A stretch of 64,000 nucleotides of DNA from Mycolicibacterium litorale (GTDB taxonomy: Bacteria > Actinomycetota > Actinomycetes > Mycobacteriales > Mycobacteriaceae), in the NCBI RefSeq assembly GCF_014218295.1, contig NZ_AP023287.1, forward strand, positions 5,332,001 to 5,396,000, in the 5' to 3' direction. A program made the position numbers and the translations under genes. Below the pieces are notes generated by a model. The model was not told the origin of the DNA and ran no database searches. It saw only the letters and a list, made by a program, of their open reading frames with translations. How positions within the stretch are numbered: the stretch's first letter is position 1; each line of letters opens with the position of its first letter. Below are positions 1 through 8,534 of this stretch, in pieces.

Positions 1-1294
1 AGAGCACAAAGGCGAAGCTGATGATGGAAACAGCGGGTGCGACGGTGGTCTTCACCACGGAGGTTCCGGATTGCGGGTTGCGCCGGAAGAAGACCAGGAC
101 CGCGACACTGGCGAGCACCATCAGCACGGTGAGGGCGTACATGCCGACACCGACCATGTTGGCGTAGAAGACCATCGGCTCGGCACTGATGAACATGAAG
201 GGCGCGCCGAGCAGGCCGATCATGGCGGTCACCACCAACGAGGCACGGTACGGCGATCGATGCTTGGGATGAGCCTGGCCGAGCGCCTTGGGAAGCACAC
301 CGTCGTTGCCGAGCGCGTACAGGTAGCGCGACAGCATGTTCGTCAGCGTGATCACCGAGGCCAGCACCGAGTTCAGCAGCAAGACCGCGCAGATGTCCCT
401 GAAGATCGCTCCGGCGTAGGTACCGAGCGCTTCGTCGAACATCCCCGCGGGATTCTGCGCGGCGACCTCTTGGGCCTTGCTCTGGCCGTACGCGAGGATC
501 ATGAGGCCGACGCTGATGGCGTAGAAGATCCCGACCAGTAACACCGACAGATACATCGCCCGAGGGACGGTCTTCTCGGGGTTCTTGGCCTCCTCACGAA
601 AGATCGCCGTCGATTCGAAGCCGATGAAGCACAGGACGCTGAACAGTACCGCGATGGCGATGTTGCCCGAGCTGAAGATCTCGGACTCGATGGCGGGGAA
701 GCCGAGCCCTTCCGCGCCGCCTCGCAGGATGATGCTGAAGTCGAAGATCACGACGATCGCGACCTCGAGCACCATCGCAACGGTCAGCACCTTGGCCGAC
801 AGTTCGATGTTGCGGTAACCGACGAATCCCACGCAGGCCCACCCGAGGATCTGCCACCAGTACCAGGCGATGTCGGGCCCACCGAATCCGACGACGAGCC
901 GATTGGCTGCCGAGCCGAAGAACGCGTAGGTCGCGGTCGCGATCAGCCAGTAGGCGAAGATCGCCAGGAACGCCCCGCCGAGGCCGGCATGTTTGCCGAG
1001 GCCCGATGTGACATACGCGTAGAACGCACCGGGGTTCGGGACGAAGCGCGACATGGTGGCCAATCCGGCGGCGAAGGCGAGAAGGATCCCCGTCGCGATC
1101 ACATACGCGATCGGAGCTGACGATCCCCCGAAGCCGATCACCACGGGGAAGACCCCGGAAACACTCCCCAGTGGCGCCCCGACGGCCAGCACGGTGAGTA
1201 CCAGGGCAGCAGTCCCCATGCGGCCCTGTAGCCCGGGTTTCCGCGATCTCTCCGACATCGACGAAGAGTCCGACGCCGACTGAAGGTCAGACAT
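1..1294 (-). CDS. APC-family amino acid/amine permease (3' end outside window)
   Basis: The frame opens at the ATG ending at 1294 and has no stop down to base 1, so about 431 N-terminal residues are visible and the C-terminus is missing. A short polar, Ser-rich N-terminus (about 30 residues) is followed by many hydrophobic helices. An IGFEST motif near residue 222 is the usual APC-superfamily signature. Such proteins import amino acids or amines across the cytoplasmic membrane. It lies 72 bases downstream of the quinone reductase gene and in line with the NTF2-FMO gene, so it probably brings in the substrate of that cluster. The substrate cannot be read from sequence. Confidence 0.85.
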   Translation of the reverse strand, partial: MSDLQSASDSSSMSERSRKPGLQGRMGTAALVLTVLAVGAPLGSVSGVFPVVIGFGGSSAPIAYVIATGILLAFAAGLATMSRFVPNPGAFYAYVTSGLGKHAGLGGAFLAIFAYWLIATATYAFFGSAANRLVVGFGGPDIAWYWWQILGWACVGFVGYRNIELSAKVLTVAMVLEVAIVVIFDFSIILRGGAEGLGFPAIESEIFSSGNIAIAVLFSVLCFIGFESTAIFREEAKNPEKTVPRAMYLSVLLVGIFYAISVGLMILAYGQSKAQEVAAQNPAGMFDEALGTYAGAIFRDICAVLLLNSVLASVITLTNMLSRYLYALGNDGVLPKALGQAHPKHRSPYRASLVVTAMIGLLGAPFMFISAEPMVFYANMVGVGMYALTVLMVLASVAVLVFFRRNPQSGTSVVKTTVAPAVSIISFAFVL

Positions 1295-1366
1295 GGCCAA
1301 GCCTTTCTGTGTTACCGACCCGCTGGGGTCCCGGCTGTGTGTGGCGGCCCACAGGAGATGGCCAAG

Positions 1367-2005
1367 TCATGCTTCGGGACCGTCTGCGACGGCCCTGGCG
1401 ATCGTGACGCCGACCCCGTGTGCCTGTTCGACCAGGTGTGCGTGCGTCGCAGGATCAGCGGATTCGCTTTCGTACAGATTGTAAATACCGGCTTGACCAG
1501 TGTTGATGTACTGCGCGATCCCTTCGAACAACTGCTTCGACATTGCCTGCCGGTAACCACGCCGCTCGAACGGCTCCTGCCCGAATGCCGCCAGCGCAAC
1601 GAAGTGCAGCCCCCGCACCGGGGTCTCGCCCTGGCCGGCCGACCCGTACGCCCAGCCGCGGGTGAACACTCGGTCGATCCATCCCTTGAGGACCGCCGGC
1701 AGAGTCCACCAGTGCACGGGGAACGCGAGGATGACAGTGTCGGCGGAGGCGACGAGCTTCTGCTCGGCCTGCACATCGGCCGGGACAGCAACCGGCGCTC
1801 CGCTCCGCGCTGCCCGGTACACCTGGTGGTCGGCGGGACCGAAGACCGGATTGAAACCCGTGCCGATCAGGTCATGGACGGTCACCTTCGTTTGCCCCTC
1901 CGCCCTGAGCCCGGCTTCCAGCGCACGGACCATCTCTCCGGTCACCGACTCGGGATCCGGAAGGGCGGTCACGATCAGCGCGTGCCGCTTATCAGCATGT
2001 TCCAT
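1367..2005 (-). CDS. NAD(P)H:quinone oxidoreductase, flavodoxin_2 fold
   Basis: A 212-residue protein of the KefF/MdaB/NQO1 type. These enzymes bind FMN or FAD and reduce quinones or aromatic acceptors with NAD(P)H. The family signature FPVHWWTLPAVLKGWIDRVF lies near residue 105, preceded by a beta strand and followed by an RGWAYG stretch. The frame is open further upstream to 2212, but the extra 69 residues are Arg-rich and unlike the family. The ATG at 2005 is preceded by GGAG and gives normal length. It sits between the monooxygenase and the permease on the same strand, though a hairpin at 2170-2209 may give it separate transcription. Confidence 0.85.
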   Translation of the reverse strand: MEHADKRHALIVTALPDPESVTGEMVRALEAGLRAEGQTKVTVHDLIGTGFNPVFGPADHQVYRAARSGAPVAVPADVQAEQKLVASADTVILAFPVHWWTLPAVLKGWIDRVFTRGWAYGSAGQGETPVRGLHFVALAAFGQEPFERRGYRQAMSKQLFEGIAQYINTGQAGIYNLYESESADPATHAHLVEQAHGVGVTIARAVADGPEA

Positions 2006-2169
2006 GCCAGTTCTCGCCTCCGTGCGTCTTTCGTCTGTTCTTCGGGTACGTGGTCGTCGGGCGCAGAACCGTTTCGGCAGGTATCGGCATTTCGGGTACC
2101 GCGCGCCTAACGAGGTACCGGGCCTCCGTGCACATGAACCGTCGCTGCAGAGATTGTTTTGTTCGGAAC

Positions 2170-2209
2170 GCGAGGCTGGGACTGCCGCATACCGTCGCCC
2201 CAGCCTCGC
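2170..2209 (-). terminator. Hairpin just after the NTF2-FMO stop codon
   Basis: GCGAGGCTGGG (2170-2180) pairs perfectly with CCCAGCCTCGC (2199-2209) around an 18-base loop. It begins 10 bases past the stop of the monooxygenase gene. There is no clear T-run on the minus strand, so it may act as an attenuator or an mRNA 3' stabiliser rather than a full terminator. Confidence 0.45.
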
Positions 2210-2219
2210 CATCCGGTTA

Positions 2220-4100
2220 TTACGTTGCGACCGGGGCCTTCCGGGCCCGGACCTCGACCTCCAGGGCTGCTGTCGGTTCTGCCGGTGTGCGGCTGAGGTG
2301 TCCGGGCTCCTTGAATGCGGCCGGGATGGCGCCGATCAGTTCGGCCTTGACCAGAAGAGCCATCAGCGGCGAATGCCAGCGCGCCATCGGGATGCTGCCG
2401 TCGAGGATCCAGAATCCCTCGTGGGCCGTGGGCTTGAGGACGTTGCGCATCTCGCCGTCGTTGTCGAAGCCCCAGATCGGGCCGAGCTTCTCGGCGAACT
2501 CCGCACCGAACAGGCGCTCGATGCCCTTGATGTGCGGTTCCTGTGCGGTGGCGAAGATGACGACGTCGTACTCACGTCGACTGCCGTCGTCGAGAATGAT
2601 GCCCGTGGCGTCGAACCGCTCGATGTTCTCGAGCTGGAGGATGCCGATGTCGCCCCGCACGATGGCGTTGGAAGCTCCCACGTTGAGGTAGTAGCCGCCC
2701 TTGGACTTGCTCAGGTAGCTGTAGTAGAAGCCCGTCGAGTCCTCACCGGACCAGACCTTCAGTCCGGCCTTGGCCAAACCGTCGTGCAGTTCGCGGTCCG
2801 CCTCGTCCGCGAACTTCTGGAACTCGATGAACCCCTGCCGCTCCTGATGGAACACGGCACCAGCAAGGAATCTGATGTCCACAAGTTCGGTCTGCTGGTC
2901 ACGGTCGAGGTAATCGGCGTAAAGCGTGTTGGCCGTAGGCAGGTCGATCACGATCAGCGGACCGCGCTGCACCATGGTCGCCGACCCCCCGGACTGCACG
3001 ATGTCGAGTGCGAAGTCGTGTGCCGAGGTGCCGGTACCGATGACGAGGACGTTCTTACCCGCGAAGTCCGCACCGTCGCGGAATTCGGTGGCGTGCAGCG
3101 TCGCGCCGCTGAAGTCCTGGAGTCCAGGAAGATCCGGGATCATCGGGATGTTGCTGCCGCCGGTCGCCATCAGCAAGTGCTTGGGACGCATCACCCGGGT
3201 GCTGCCGTCGGCGAGCTTAAGTTCGGCTTTCCATTCGCCGCGCGCCTGGTCGTAGCCGGCACCGACGAACTCCGTACTGGTCCAGAAGTTCAGATCGAAG
3301 CTGGCGACGTAGCTCTCGAACCACTGCGCCATCTTGTCCTTGGGCAGGTACTCCGGGAAGCTCTCCGGGAACGGCATCATCGAGAAGTGCAGCATGTTGT
3401 GGGGCTGGTGCAGGAAGAGCGACTCGTAACGCTTGCGCCACGCATCACCGATCCGCGGGTCCTTGTCGACGATCAGCGCATCGACCCCCAGACGTGCGAG
3501 GTGCGCCGCGGTCATGACACCGAACTGGCCACCTCCGACGATGAGCACTTCCGGATCGCGGTCAGCGAACTCGTTTCGACGGCGGCAGTGCTCCGACCAC
3601 CGCAACCCTGGGTTCTGCACATCGAACCGACCGCTCGGCGGCCACACTGCGGGCGCGTCCTTCAGGCTCACCAGCCGCGTCATGAGGGTACGAGCGCGCA
3701 GCATCTCCGGCCGGTCGGGATCAGCCGCCAGCACGACGTAACCGTCACCCTCACCGGTGGCCGTGCCGAAGCGGAAGAACATCTCGATGGCCGGCAGGTC
3801 GCCATCGGCCGCTGGCAGCTCGGAGGGCACGGGCCGGGACTCGTCGATCCGAAAATCCGCCGCGTTGATCTCCTCATTGGTCGCCAGGAGCAGATCGATG
3901 ATCGCCTCACGGTCGTGCGACTGCCGCAGGTTCCACGTGAAAGCGACCAGATCACGCCATCCCGCCTGGGGCTCGAACAGCGCCTGCAAGGCCGATCGTG
4001 ATCGGGTCGCGAGTGCGTCGCTGAACGATTGCAACCAGCTGGCGGCGCGTAACTGTGGAGTGTCAGCGCTCAGAACGACAGTCGGTTCAGTTGCGGTCAT
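2220..4100 (-). CDS. Flavin-dependent monooxygenase with N-terminal NTF2/SnoaL-like domain
   Basis: A 626-residue protein in two parts. Residues 1 to about 160 resemble an NTF2/SnoaL-like domain. The remainder is a class B flavin monooxygenase/YUCCA-like module with an FAD-binding GGGQFG at about 188-193 and an NADPH-binding GTGTSA at about 352-357. Related enzymes oxygenate amines, sulfides or ketones using NADPH and O2. The gene heads a minus-strand group with a quinone reductase and a permease, and diverges from an SDR and an aldehyde dehydrogenase across a 566-base gap. Together these suggest oxidation of an imported compound to alcohol, aldehyde and acid. The substrate is not known. The ATG at 4100 is preceded by an AAGGAAGA-like ribosome site. 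Confidence 0.85.
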   Translation of the reverse strand: MTATEPTVVLSADTPQLRAASWLQSFSDALATRSRSALQALFEPQAGWRDLVAFTWNLRQSHDREAIIDLLLATNEEINAADFRIDESRPVPSELPAADGDLPAIEMFFRFGTATGEGDGYVVLAADPDRPEMLRARTLMTRLVSLKDAPAVWPPSGRFDVQNPGLRWSEHCRRRNEFADRDPEVLIVGGGQFGVMTAAHLARLGVDALIVDKDPRIGDAWRKRYESLFLHQPHNMLHFSMMPFPESFPEYLPKDKMAQWFESYVASFDLNFWTSTEFVGAGYDQARGEWKAELKLADGSTRVMRPKHLLMATGGSNIPMIPDLPGLQDFSGATLHATEFRDGADFAGKNVLVIGTGTSAHDFALDIVQSGGSATMVQRGPLIVIDLPTANTLYADYLDRDQQTELVDIRFLAGAVFHQERQGFIEFQKFADEADRELHDGLAKAGLKVWSGEDSTGFYYSYLSKSKGGYYLNVGASNAIVRGDIGILQLENIERFDATGIILDDGSRREYDVVIFATAQEPHIKGIERLFGAEFAEKLGPIWGFDNDGEMRNVLKPTAHEGFWILDGSIPMARWHSPLMALLVKAELIGAIPAAFKEPGHLSRTPAEPTAALEVEVRARKAPVAT

Positions 4101-4666
4101 CGTCTTCCTTCAGGTCGAAACATGTTTGTGGAGAAGAAATGTGGGCGCTTCACGCAGGGCCAGCCCCTCTTGCCGGCCCTGCAACTGCTTGATGAGCCCC
4201 CTCGAGCCCATCAGAGGGGGATACGCCACACCTTCTTAGTCGGTCAGTTGACTATGTTGCGCGGTAATCTTCACTGAGACGCGGGTCACTGTCAAGCGGA
4301 ACGTTTCCAGCAGGTGAGCTACCGCGCGCGGGCGTGCCACCGGAACCGGTGACGGCCCTGTCTGTGTCCGCGACACGGCCCTACATTGCCGCGCCCGCAA
4401 GGGCAAATGCCCCGCTTGACAGATGGCAAGTCGTGCGGCATCGTCCCTGTACACCTGATCTGGTCAGTTGATCTACTTCATGATCCGCCGACCATCAGCG
4501 TGGCGGCCATCGACGCGCCAGATGGCGAAAACGCCTTCCAGCAATCACAACGGAGGCCGGAAGGCACGGTCGCGGCGGCAGGTCGGCGACTCATGTGGCG
4601 TGGCGATGACATCCCACAGTCGGATGACGAACCCCGATCCTCCACTACCGAAGGAGATTGACGAAT
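4101..4666. promoter_or_regulatory. Divergent intergenic region with palindrome and repeated motif
   Basis: No convincing gene lies in these 566 bases between the two divergent arms of the cluster. A perfect palindrome GGGCAAATGCCC sits at 4401-4412, followed directly by TTGACA at 4416-4421, which could be a -35 element for the rightward SDR gene. The 10-mer GGTCAGTTGA occurs at 4242-4251 and again at 4462-4471. These are candidate binding sites, possibly for the TetR protein at 7827-8429. This is inference. Confidence 0.4.
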
Positions 4667-5527
4667 ATGGATGACTTCAACGGGCGGACGGCGCTCATCA
4701 CGGGTGCCGGTCGAGGCCAGGGCGCAGCGCATGCCCGCGAACTCGCCTCCCGGGGAGCTGCCGTCGTGCTGTTCGACGGACCGCAGCGGATCGAATCGGT
4801 CAAGTACGCGATGGCGACCGCCGAGCAGACCGAGGAAGTGGCCGCGGAAATTCGTCGCGACGGCGGACATGCCATCGCGGTCGCCGGCGACGTCCGCTTC
4901 AAAGACGACCTCGATCGCGCGGTGAAGGCGGCGGAGGCCGAGTTCGGGCCCGTCGACATCGCGATCGCCAACGCCGGTATCTGGGGTGAGATCGCGCCCA
5001 TCTGGGAGACGACCGCAGTGGCATGGGAAGAGACGCTGGCGATCAACCTGACCGGATCATGGAACACCATCCAAGCGGTCGCCCCTCGAATGGTCGAACG
5101 CAACAAGGGCTCGATCGTGTTGGTGTCGTCGGTACTGGGCATCGACGAGGGCATGGCGGGAGGTGCGCCCTACTCGGTGACCAAGCACGGCATCATCGGC
5201 TTGCTGCGCAACGCCGCTCTCGAACTCGGCCCCCACGGAATCTGCGTCAACGCCATCTGCCCAGGATTCGTCGACACAGACATGCACCGCTGGCAGGATG
5301 CCTACAACGTGATGGCGGGACGACCGGACGGAACCCCTGAGGATCTGGTTCAGGCAGCGCGCCACTATGCGGTCTTGAAGGGCAACAAGGGAATCGAACC
5401 TGAGCAGGTCAGCAAAACGGTCGCGTTCCTGCTGTCCGACGCGGCGTCCATCCTCACCGGCGTGGTCATGCCCGTAGATGCCGGACACTCGATCATGTCC
5501 CGCGTGAATCAGTCACCGGTCGATTAG
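4667..5527 (+). CDS. SDR oxidoreductase, mycofactocin-coupled subfamily type
   Basis: A 286-residue short-chain dehydrogenase. The nucleotide-binding glycine motif GAGRGQG is at about 13-19, NAG at the end of strand 4, and the catalytic Ser with YxxxK (YSVTK) at about 169-173. An insertion after strand 2 (around residues 43-62) and the GRGQG form are typical of the TIGR03971-type SDRs whose NAD is thought to be re-oxidised through mycofactocin. No mycofactocin genes are in the window. The ATG at 4667 is chosen over the TTG at 4658 because AAGGAG at 4651-4656 has correct spacing only to the ATG. It probably oxidises an alcohol made by the neighbouring monooxygenase route. Confidence 0.85.
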   Translation: MDDFNGRTALITGAGRGQGAAHARELASRGAAVVLFDGPQRIESVKYAMATAEQTEEVAAEIRRDGGHAIAVAGDVRFKDDLDRAVKAAEAEFGPVDIAIANAGIWGEIAPIWETTAVAWEETLAINLTGSWNTIQAVAPRMVERNKGSIVLVSSVLGIDEGMAGGAPYSVTKHGIIGLLRNAALELGPHGICVNAICPGFVDTDMHRWQDAYNVMAGRPDGTPEDLVQAARHYAVLKGNKGIEPEQVSKTVAFLLSDAASILTGVVMPVDAGHSIMSRVNQSPVD

Positions 5528-5745
5528 GCGGTACAGCAGAGCGTCGGCAAGCTCTGCGGTTCGGCATCTCGTGTCCATGACTGCGATTCGACACTCAGCT
5601 TGAATGGCGCCCGTCAATTGTTGGTCATTCGCCCTAGATTGTTCGAAGTTCGTTTGCCGCGTATGGATTTCAAGAACAGCGATAAGCGGATGCCAGTTCT
5701 TCCACGTGACACTGGATCGATTCCACCACACCAGGGGGTTAGCTA

Positions 5746-7224
5746 GTGAAGAAATACAACCTGTTCATCGGCGGCGAAGAGGTCACTCCGGCGTCGGGTA
5801 ACTGGTTCGACACCGAAAACCCCTACACCGCAGAGACTTGGGCACAGATTCCCAACGGGAACGCCGACGATGTGGACAAGGCGGCCGCAGCCGCACACCA
5901 TGCACTCCACAACGGGACATGGGCCGAGATGACCCCGACCGAGCGCGGAGCAGTTCTGCGGCGCATCGGCGATGTCATCGCCGAGCGGGCCGAGCAGTTG
6001 GCCGAGGTTGAAGTGCTCGATAACGGCAAGCTGTTCAGCGAGATGTCCGGCCAACTCACCTATCTGCCACAGTGGTTCTACTACTACGGGGGGCTCGCGG
6101 ACAAGATCGAGGGCACGGTCGTCCCGGTGGACAAGAAGGGTTACTTCCTCTACACGCAAAGACAACCGAAGGGCGTCGTCGGAATCATCACTCCGTGGAA
6201 CAGTCCTCTTCTGCTGCTTGCCTGGAAGTTGGCGCCCGCTCTGGCGGCCGGCTGCACGGTGGTCATCAAACCGTCGGAGTTCACGTCTGCCTCGACCCTC
6301 GAACTGGCCGCGCTGCTGGGTGACGCCGGCGTCCCCCCGGGTGTAGTCAACGTCGTGACCGGATACGGGCGAGAGGTCGGGGCTCCGCTGGTAGAGCACC
6401 CCCTCATCTCGAAGGTGAGCTTCACCGGCTCCGATCAGACCGGTCGCCACATAAACGTAGCCGCGGCCGACAAGTTGAAGCACGTCAGCCTCGAACTGGG
6501 CGGCAAGTCACCAAATGTCGTCTTCGACGATGCCGACCTCGAAGCCGCTGTCAACGGCGTCATCTCCGGCATTTTCGCGGCGACGGGTCAGACCTGCATT
6601 GCTGGCTCCCGGCTGCTTGTGCAGGAGACGATCCATGACGAGTTCGTCGAGCGATTGGTCGCTCTCGCCCGGACCGCACGCATGGGAGACCCTATGGAGG
6701 AATCCACGGATATCGGACCCGTCACCACTGCGGCGCAATACGACAAGGTGCTCGACTACATCGACATCGCGAAGAAGGAGGGCGCCACAGTCGCGCTCGG
6801 CGGCCGCGCCGCGGATCGACCCGAGTGTGGCAGGGGGCGGTTCGTCGAGCCGACGATCCTCACGAATGTGCGTAACGACATGCGGATCGCCCAGGAAGAG
6901 GTCTTCGGGCCGGTGCTGTCTGTCATCCCGTTCGCCGATGAAGCTGATGCGGTCGCGATTGCCAACGACGTTCGCTTCGGGCTTGGTGCAGGCGTGTGGA
7001 CTTCTGATATCGCGCGCGCATTCCGCGTGTCCAACCGCATCGCATCGGGAACGGTCTGGGTCAACACGTACCGTGCGGTCAGCTACATGGCCCCCTTCGG
7101 CGGAATGAAGGACTCCGGCATCGGACGCGAAAACGGCCTCCACGCCATCGACGAGTTTCTCGAAACCAAATCCGTCTGGATCAACACGGGCGCACCGTCC
7201 ACCAGCCCCTTCGTCATGCGCTGA
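5746..7224 (+). CDS. Aldehyde dehydrogenase family protein
   Basis: A 492-residue NAD(P)-dependent aldehyde dehydrogenase of normal length. The general-base Glu lies in ELGGKSP at about residue 250 and the nucleophilic Cys in GQTCIAG at about 284. The cofactor-binding ITPWNSP and the KPSE segment are both present. The start is GTG at 5746, preceded by CAGGGGG. A 218-base gap separates it from the SDR gene, so it may be transcribed separately. Its likely role is to oxidise the aldehyde formed by the SDR to an acid; the exact substrate is not determinable. Confidence 0.9.
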   Translation: MKKYNLFIGGEEVTPASGNWFDTENPYTAETWAQIPNGNADDVDKAAAAAHHALHNGTWAEMTPTERGAVLRRIGDVIAERAEQLAEVEVLDNGKLFSEMSGQLTYLPQWFYYYGGLADKIEGTVVPVDKKGYFLYTQRQPKGVVGIITPWNSPLLLLAWKLAPALAAGCTVVIKPSEFTSASTLELAALLGDAGVPPGVVNVVTGYGREVGAPLVEHPLISKVSFTGSDQTGRHINVAAADKLKHVSLELGGKSPNVVFDDADLEAAVNGVISGIFAATGQTCIAGSRLLVQETIHDEFVERLVALARTARMGDPMEESTDIGPVTTAAQYDKVLDYIDIAKKEGATVALGGRAADRPECGRGRFVEPTILTNVRNDMRIAQEEVFGPVLSVIPFADEADAVAIANDVRFGLGAGVWTSDIARAFRVSNRIASGTVWVNTYRAVSYMAPFGGMKDSGIGRENGLHAIDEFLETKSVWINTGAPSTSPFVMR

Positions 7225-7235
7225 AAGCTGCGGAC

Positions 7236-7527
7236 TATGCCGAAGCGCACGTTGACGCCTCGTTCACGCAGTTCTGCGCGTCAGGTCCGCGACGCCGTAC
7301 TGGGCCTGAACGGGTAGGTATCCGAGGAACCGACAGGACGCCGGTGACGACGAGCAGGTCGTTGCTCACCAGGAATCCCGACGCCGCGGCGCCCAGCCGG
7401 AGTAGCTGTTGAGCATCAACACCACCACCCAGCAGCTCTGCCCGACCGCCTGCGGCGAAGCAGCCACACGCGTCTCGCCAAGGGGAGACTCGCGGGGTAT
7501 CGCGATCTGAACCGCGACAGCTTGCAT
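7236..7527 (-). pseudogene. Collapsed remnant of NAD(P) transhydrogenase pntA-pntB locus
   Basis: Read on the minus strand, three blocks appear in pnt operon order. From 7527, the start of PntA is recognisable (IAIPRESPLGETRVAASPQ). At about 7425-7330 comes a PntB membrane segment (MLNSYSGWA then, after a frameshift, AAASGFLVSNDLLVVTGVL). At about 7315-7236 comes the PntB dIII start (AQAQYGVADLTR then, in another frame, ELRERGVNVRFGI). At least two internal deletions and several frameshifts destroy the genes. The scar directly abuts the aldehyde dehydrogenase stop codon. It is a decayed copy, not a functional enzyme. Confidence 0.75.
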
Positions 7528-7814
7528 GGTCACATGACCGAATCGATCGACCATTGCAGGGTCTCGAAGGGCCGGGTTCGGTTACAACTGCGGATCCGAT
7601 CGGGTCATGTCCAACGCAGCAATTTGAGCCACGAATGTGGTCCTGCGGAAACGGCTTTCACCCCTGGATCGCTAGCGGTGACGTTCGCGACCCATGGCAC
7701 CTGCACCGGCCTCGGTGAGCCTTCGAGACGTGGCCACATGGGTTCGGATCCGATCTGACAACCGGCTCGGCCTTCGGCCACAGATACACGCGGGCCCGAC
7801 GCAAAAGCTGCACG
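7528..7814. other. Non-coding stretch before tetR with repeated CGGATCCGATC
   Basis: No credible gene is seen. The 11-mer CGGATCCGATC, which contains the palindrome CGGATCCG, occurs at 7591-7601 and 7745-7755, both upstream of the TetR gene. These could be operator copies, or leftovers from the decay of the transhydrogenase region. Confidence 0.35.
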
Positions 7815-7820
7815 TAAACT
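7815..7820 (+). promoter_or_regulatory. -10 element (TAAACT) for leaderless tetR
   Basis: TAAACT fits the mycobacterial TANNNT -10 hexamer and ends six bases before the GTG at 7827. The RNA would therefore begin at or next to the start codon. No ribosome-binding site is present, in keeping with a leaderless mRNA. Confidence 0.55.
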
Positions 7821-7826
7821 CGTCGA

Positions 7827-8429
7827 GTGGCATATGTGTCGACCGAAGAACGTAGGAAACAGCTAGTGGCCGCGGCGACGCGGGTCATCCGCGAACACGG
7901 CGTCTCCAAGGCCACGACCCGCCGTATCGCTGACGAGGCCGGCGCGCCGCTGGCCAGCCTCCATTACTGCTTCCGCGGTAAGGACGAACTCTACGAAATG
8001 GTCATGGAGACCCTGGGAGTGGAGGGACGAAGTCGGCTGGCGGAGTCGGTAACCGCCGGTATGGGTGTCAGTGCCGCCGCCGGCGCAATCCTCCGCGAGA
8101 CCGCGGCATGGGCTCTCCAGACCTTCGAGGACCGGCTCACCGATTACGAGGTCGCCATCTGGGCCATCCGGTCCACCGAGTTCGCGCAGATCCCCAAGAA
8201 GACCTATCGGACCTGGATCAAGCACCTGGGCGGGTTGTGCCGCGACGCAAGGCGCGACGACGAGCCGGAGTACGACTACGACGCACTGGGACGGATGCTT
8301 CTGGTTCTCATCGACGGGTTCATTATTCAGCATCAAATGCTGCAGACCCGGCATACGTCCAAACAGGCCGAGGTGAGCATCGCGACGATTCAGGCGGCGA
8401 TCACTTCCGGCGTGTTCAGCCGTTCATAG
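7827..8429 (+). CDS. TetR/AcrR-family transcriptional regulator
   Basis: A 200-residue TetR-type repressor. The N-terminal helix-turn-helix covers about residues 8-55 (ATTRRIADEAGAPLASLHYC then the F-R-x-K-x-E-L-Y segment). The C-terminal helical domain would bind a ligand and mediate dimerisation. The GTG at 7827 is used because it follows a -10 element at leaderless spacing and gives the normal N-terminal length. It is the only regulator near the monooxygenase/SDR/ALDH cluster, so control of that cluster is a reasonable inference. Confidence 0.85.
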   Translation: MAYVSTEERRKQLVAAATRVIREHGVSKATTRRIADEAGAPLASLHYCFRGKDELYEMVMETLGVEGRSRLAESVTAGMGVSAAAGAILRETAAWALQTFEDRLTDYEVAIWAIRSTEFAQIPKKTYRTWIKHLGGLCRDARRDDEPEYDYDALGRMLLVLIDGFIIQHQMLQTRHTSKQAEVSIATIQAAITSGVFSRS

Positions 8430-8499
8430 TCGCCACACCGGCTCGGTTGCCTGGCCGTCTTGTTCGTCGGCCCGACATGACGCCGTACACCTCCACACC

Positions 8500-8524
8500 G
8501 GTTGACCGGCGCGCCTCCGGGTAT
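8500..8524 (+). promoter_or_regulatory. Weak SigF-like promoter before LLM gene
   Basis: GGTTG (8500-8504), 14 bases, then GGGTAT (8519-8524). The -10 matches the mycobacterial SigF element exactly, but the -35 has one mismatch and the spacer is short. Start of transcription would fall very near the ATG at 8535. Confidence 0.3.
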
Positions 8525-8534
8525 CCCCCGCCCC

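Noticed and set aside
1662-4001. 779-codon plus-strand frame opposite the NTF2-FMO gene
   Set aside because: No domain or motif is seen; the minus strand encodes a complete flavoprotein with both dinucleotide motifs.
4667-5527. Part of a mycofactocin gene cluster
   Set aside because: The SDR is of the mycofactocin-coupled type, but no mftA-F genes lie in the window.
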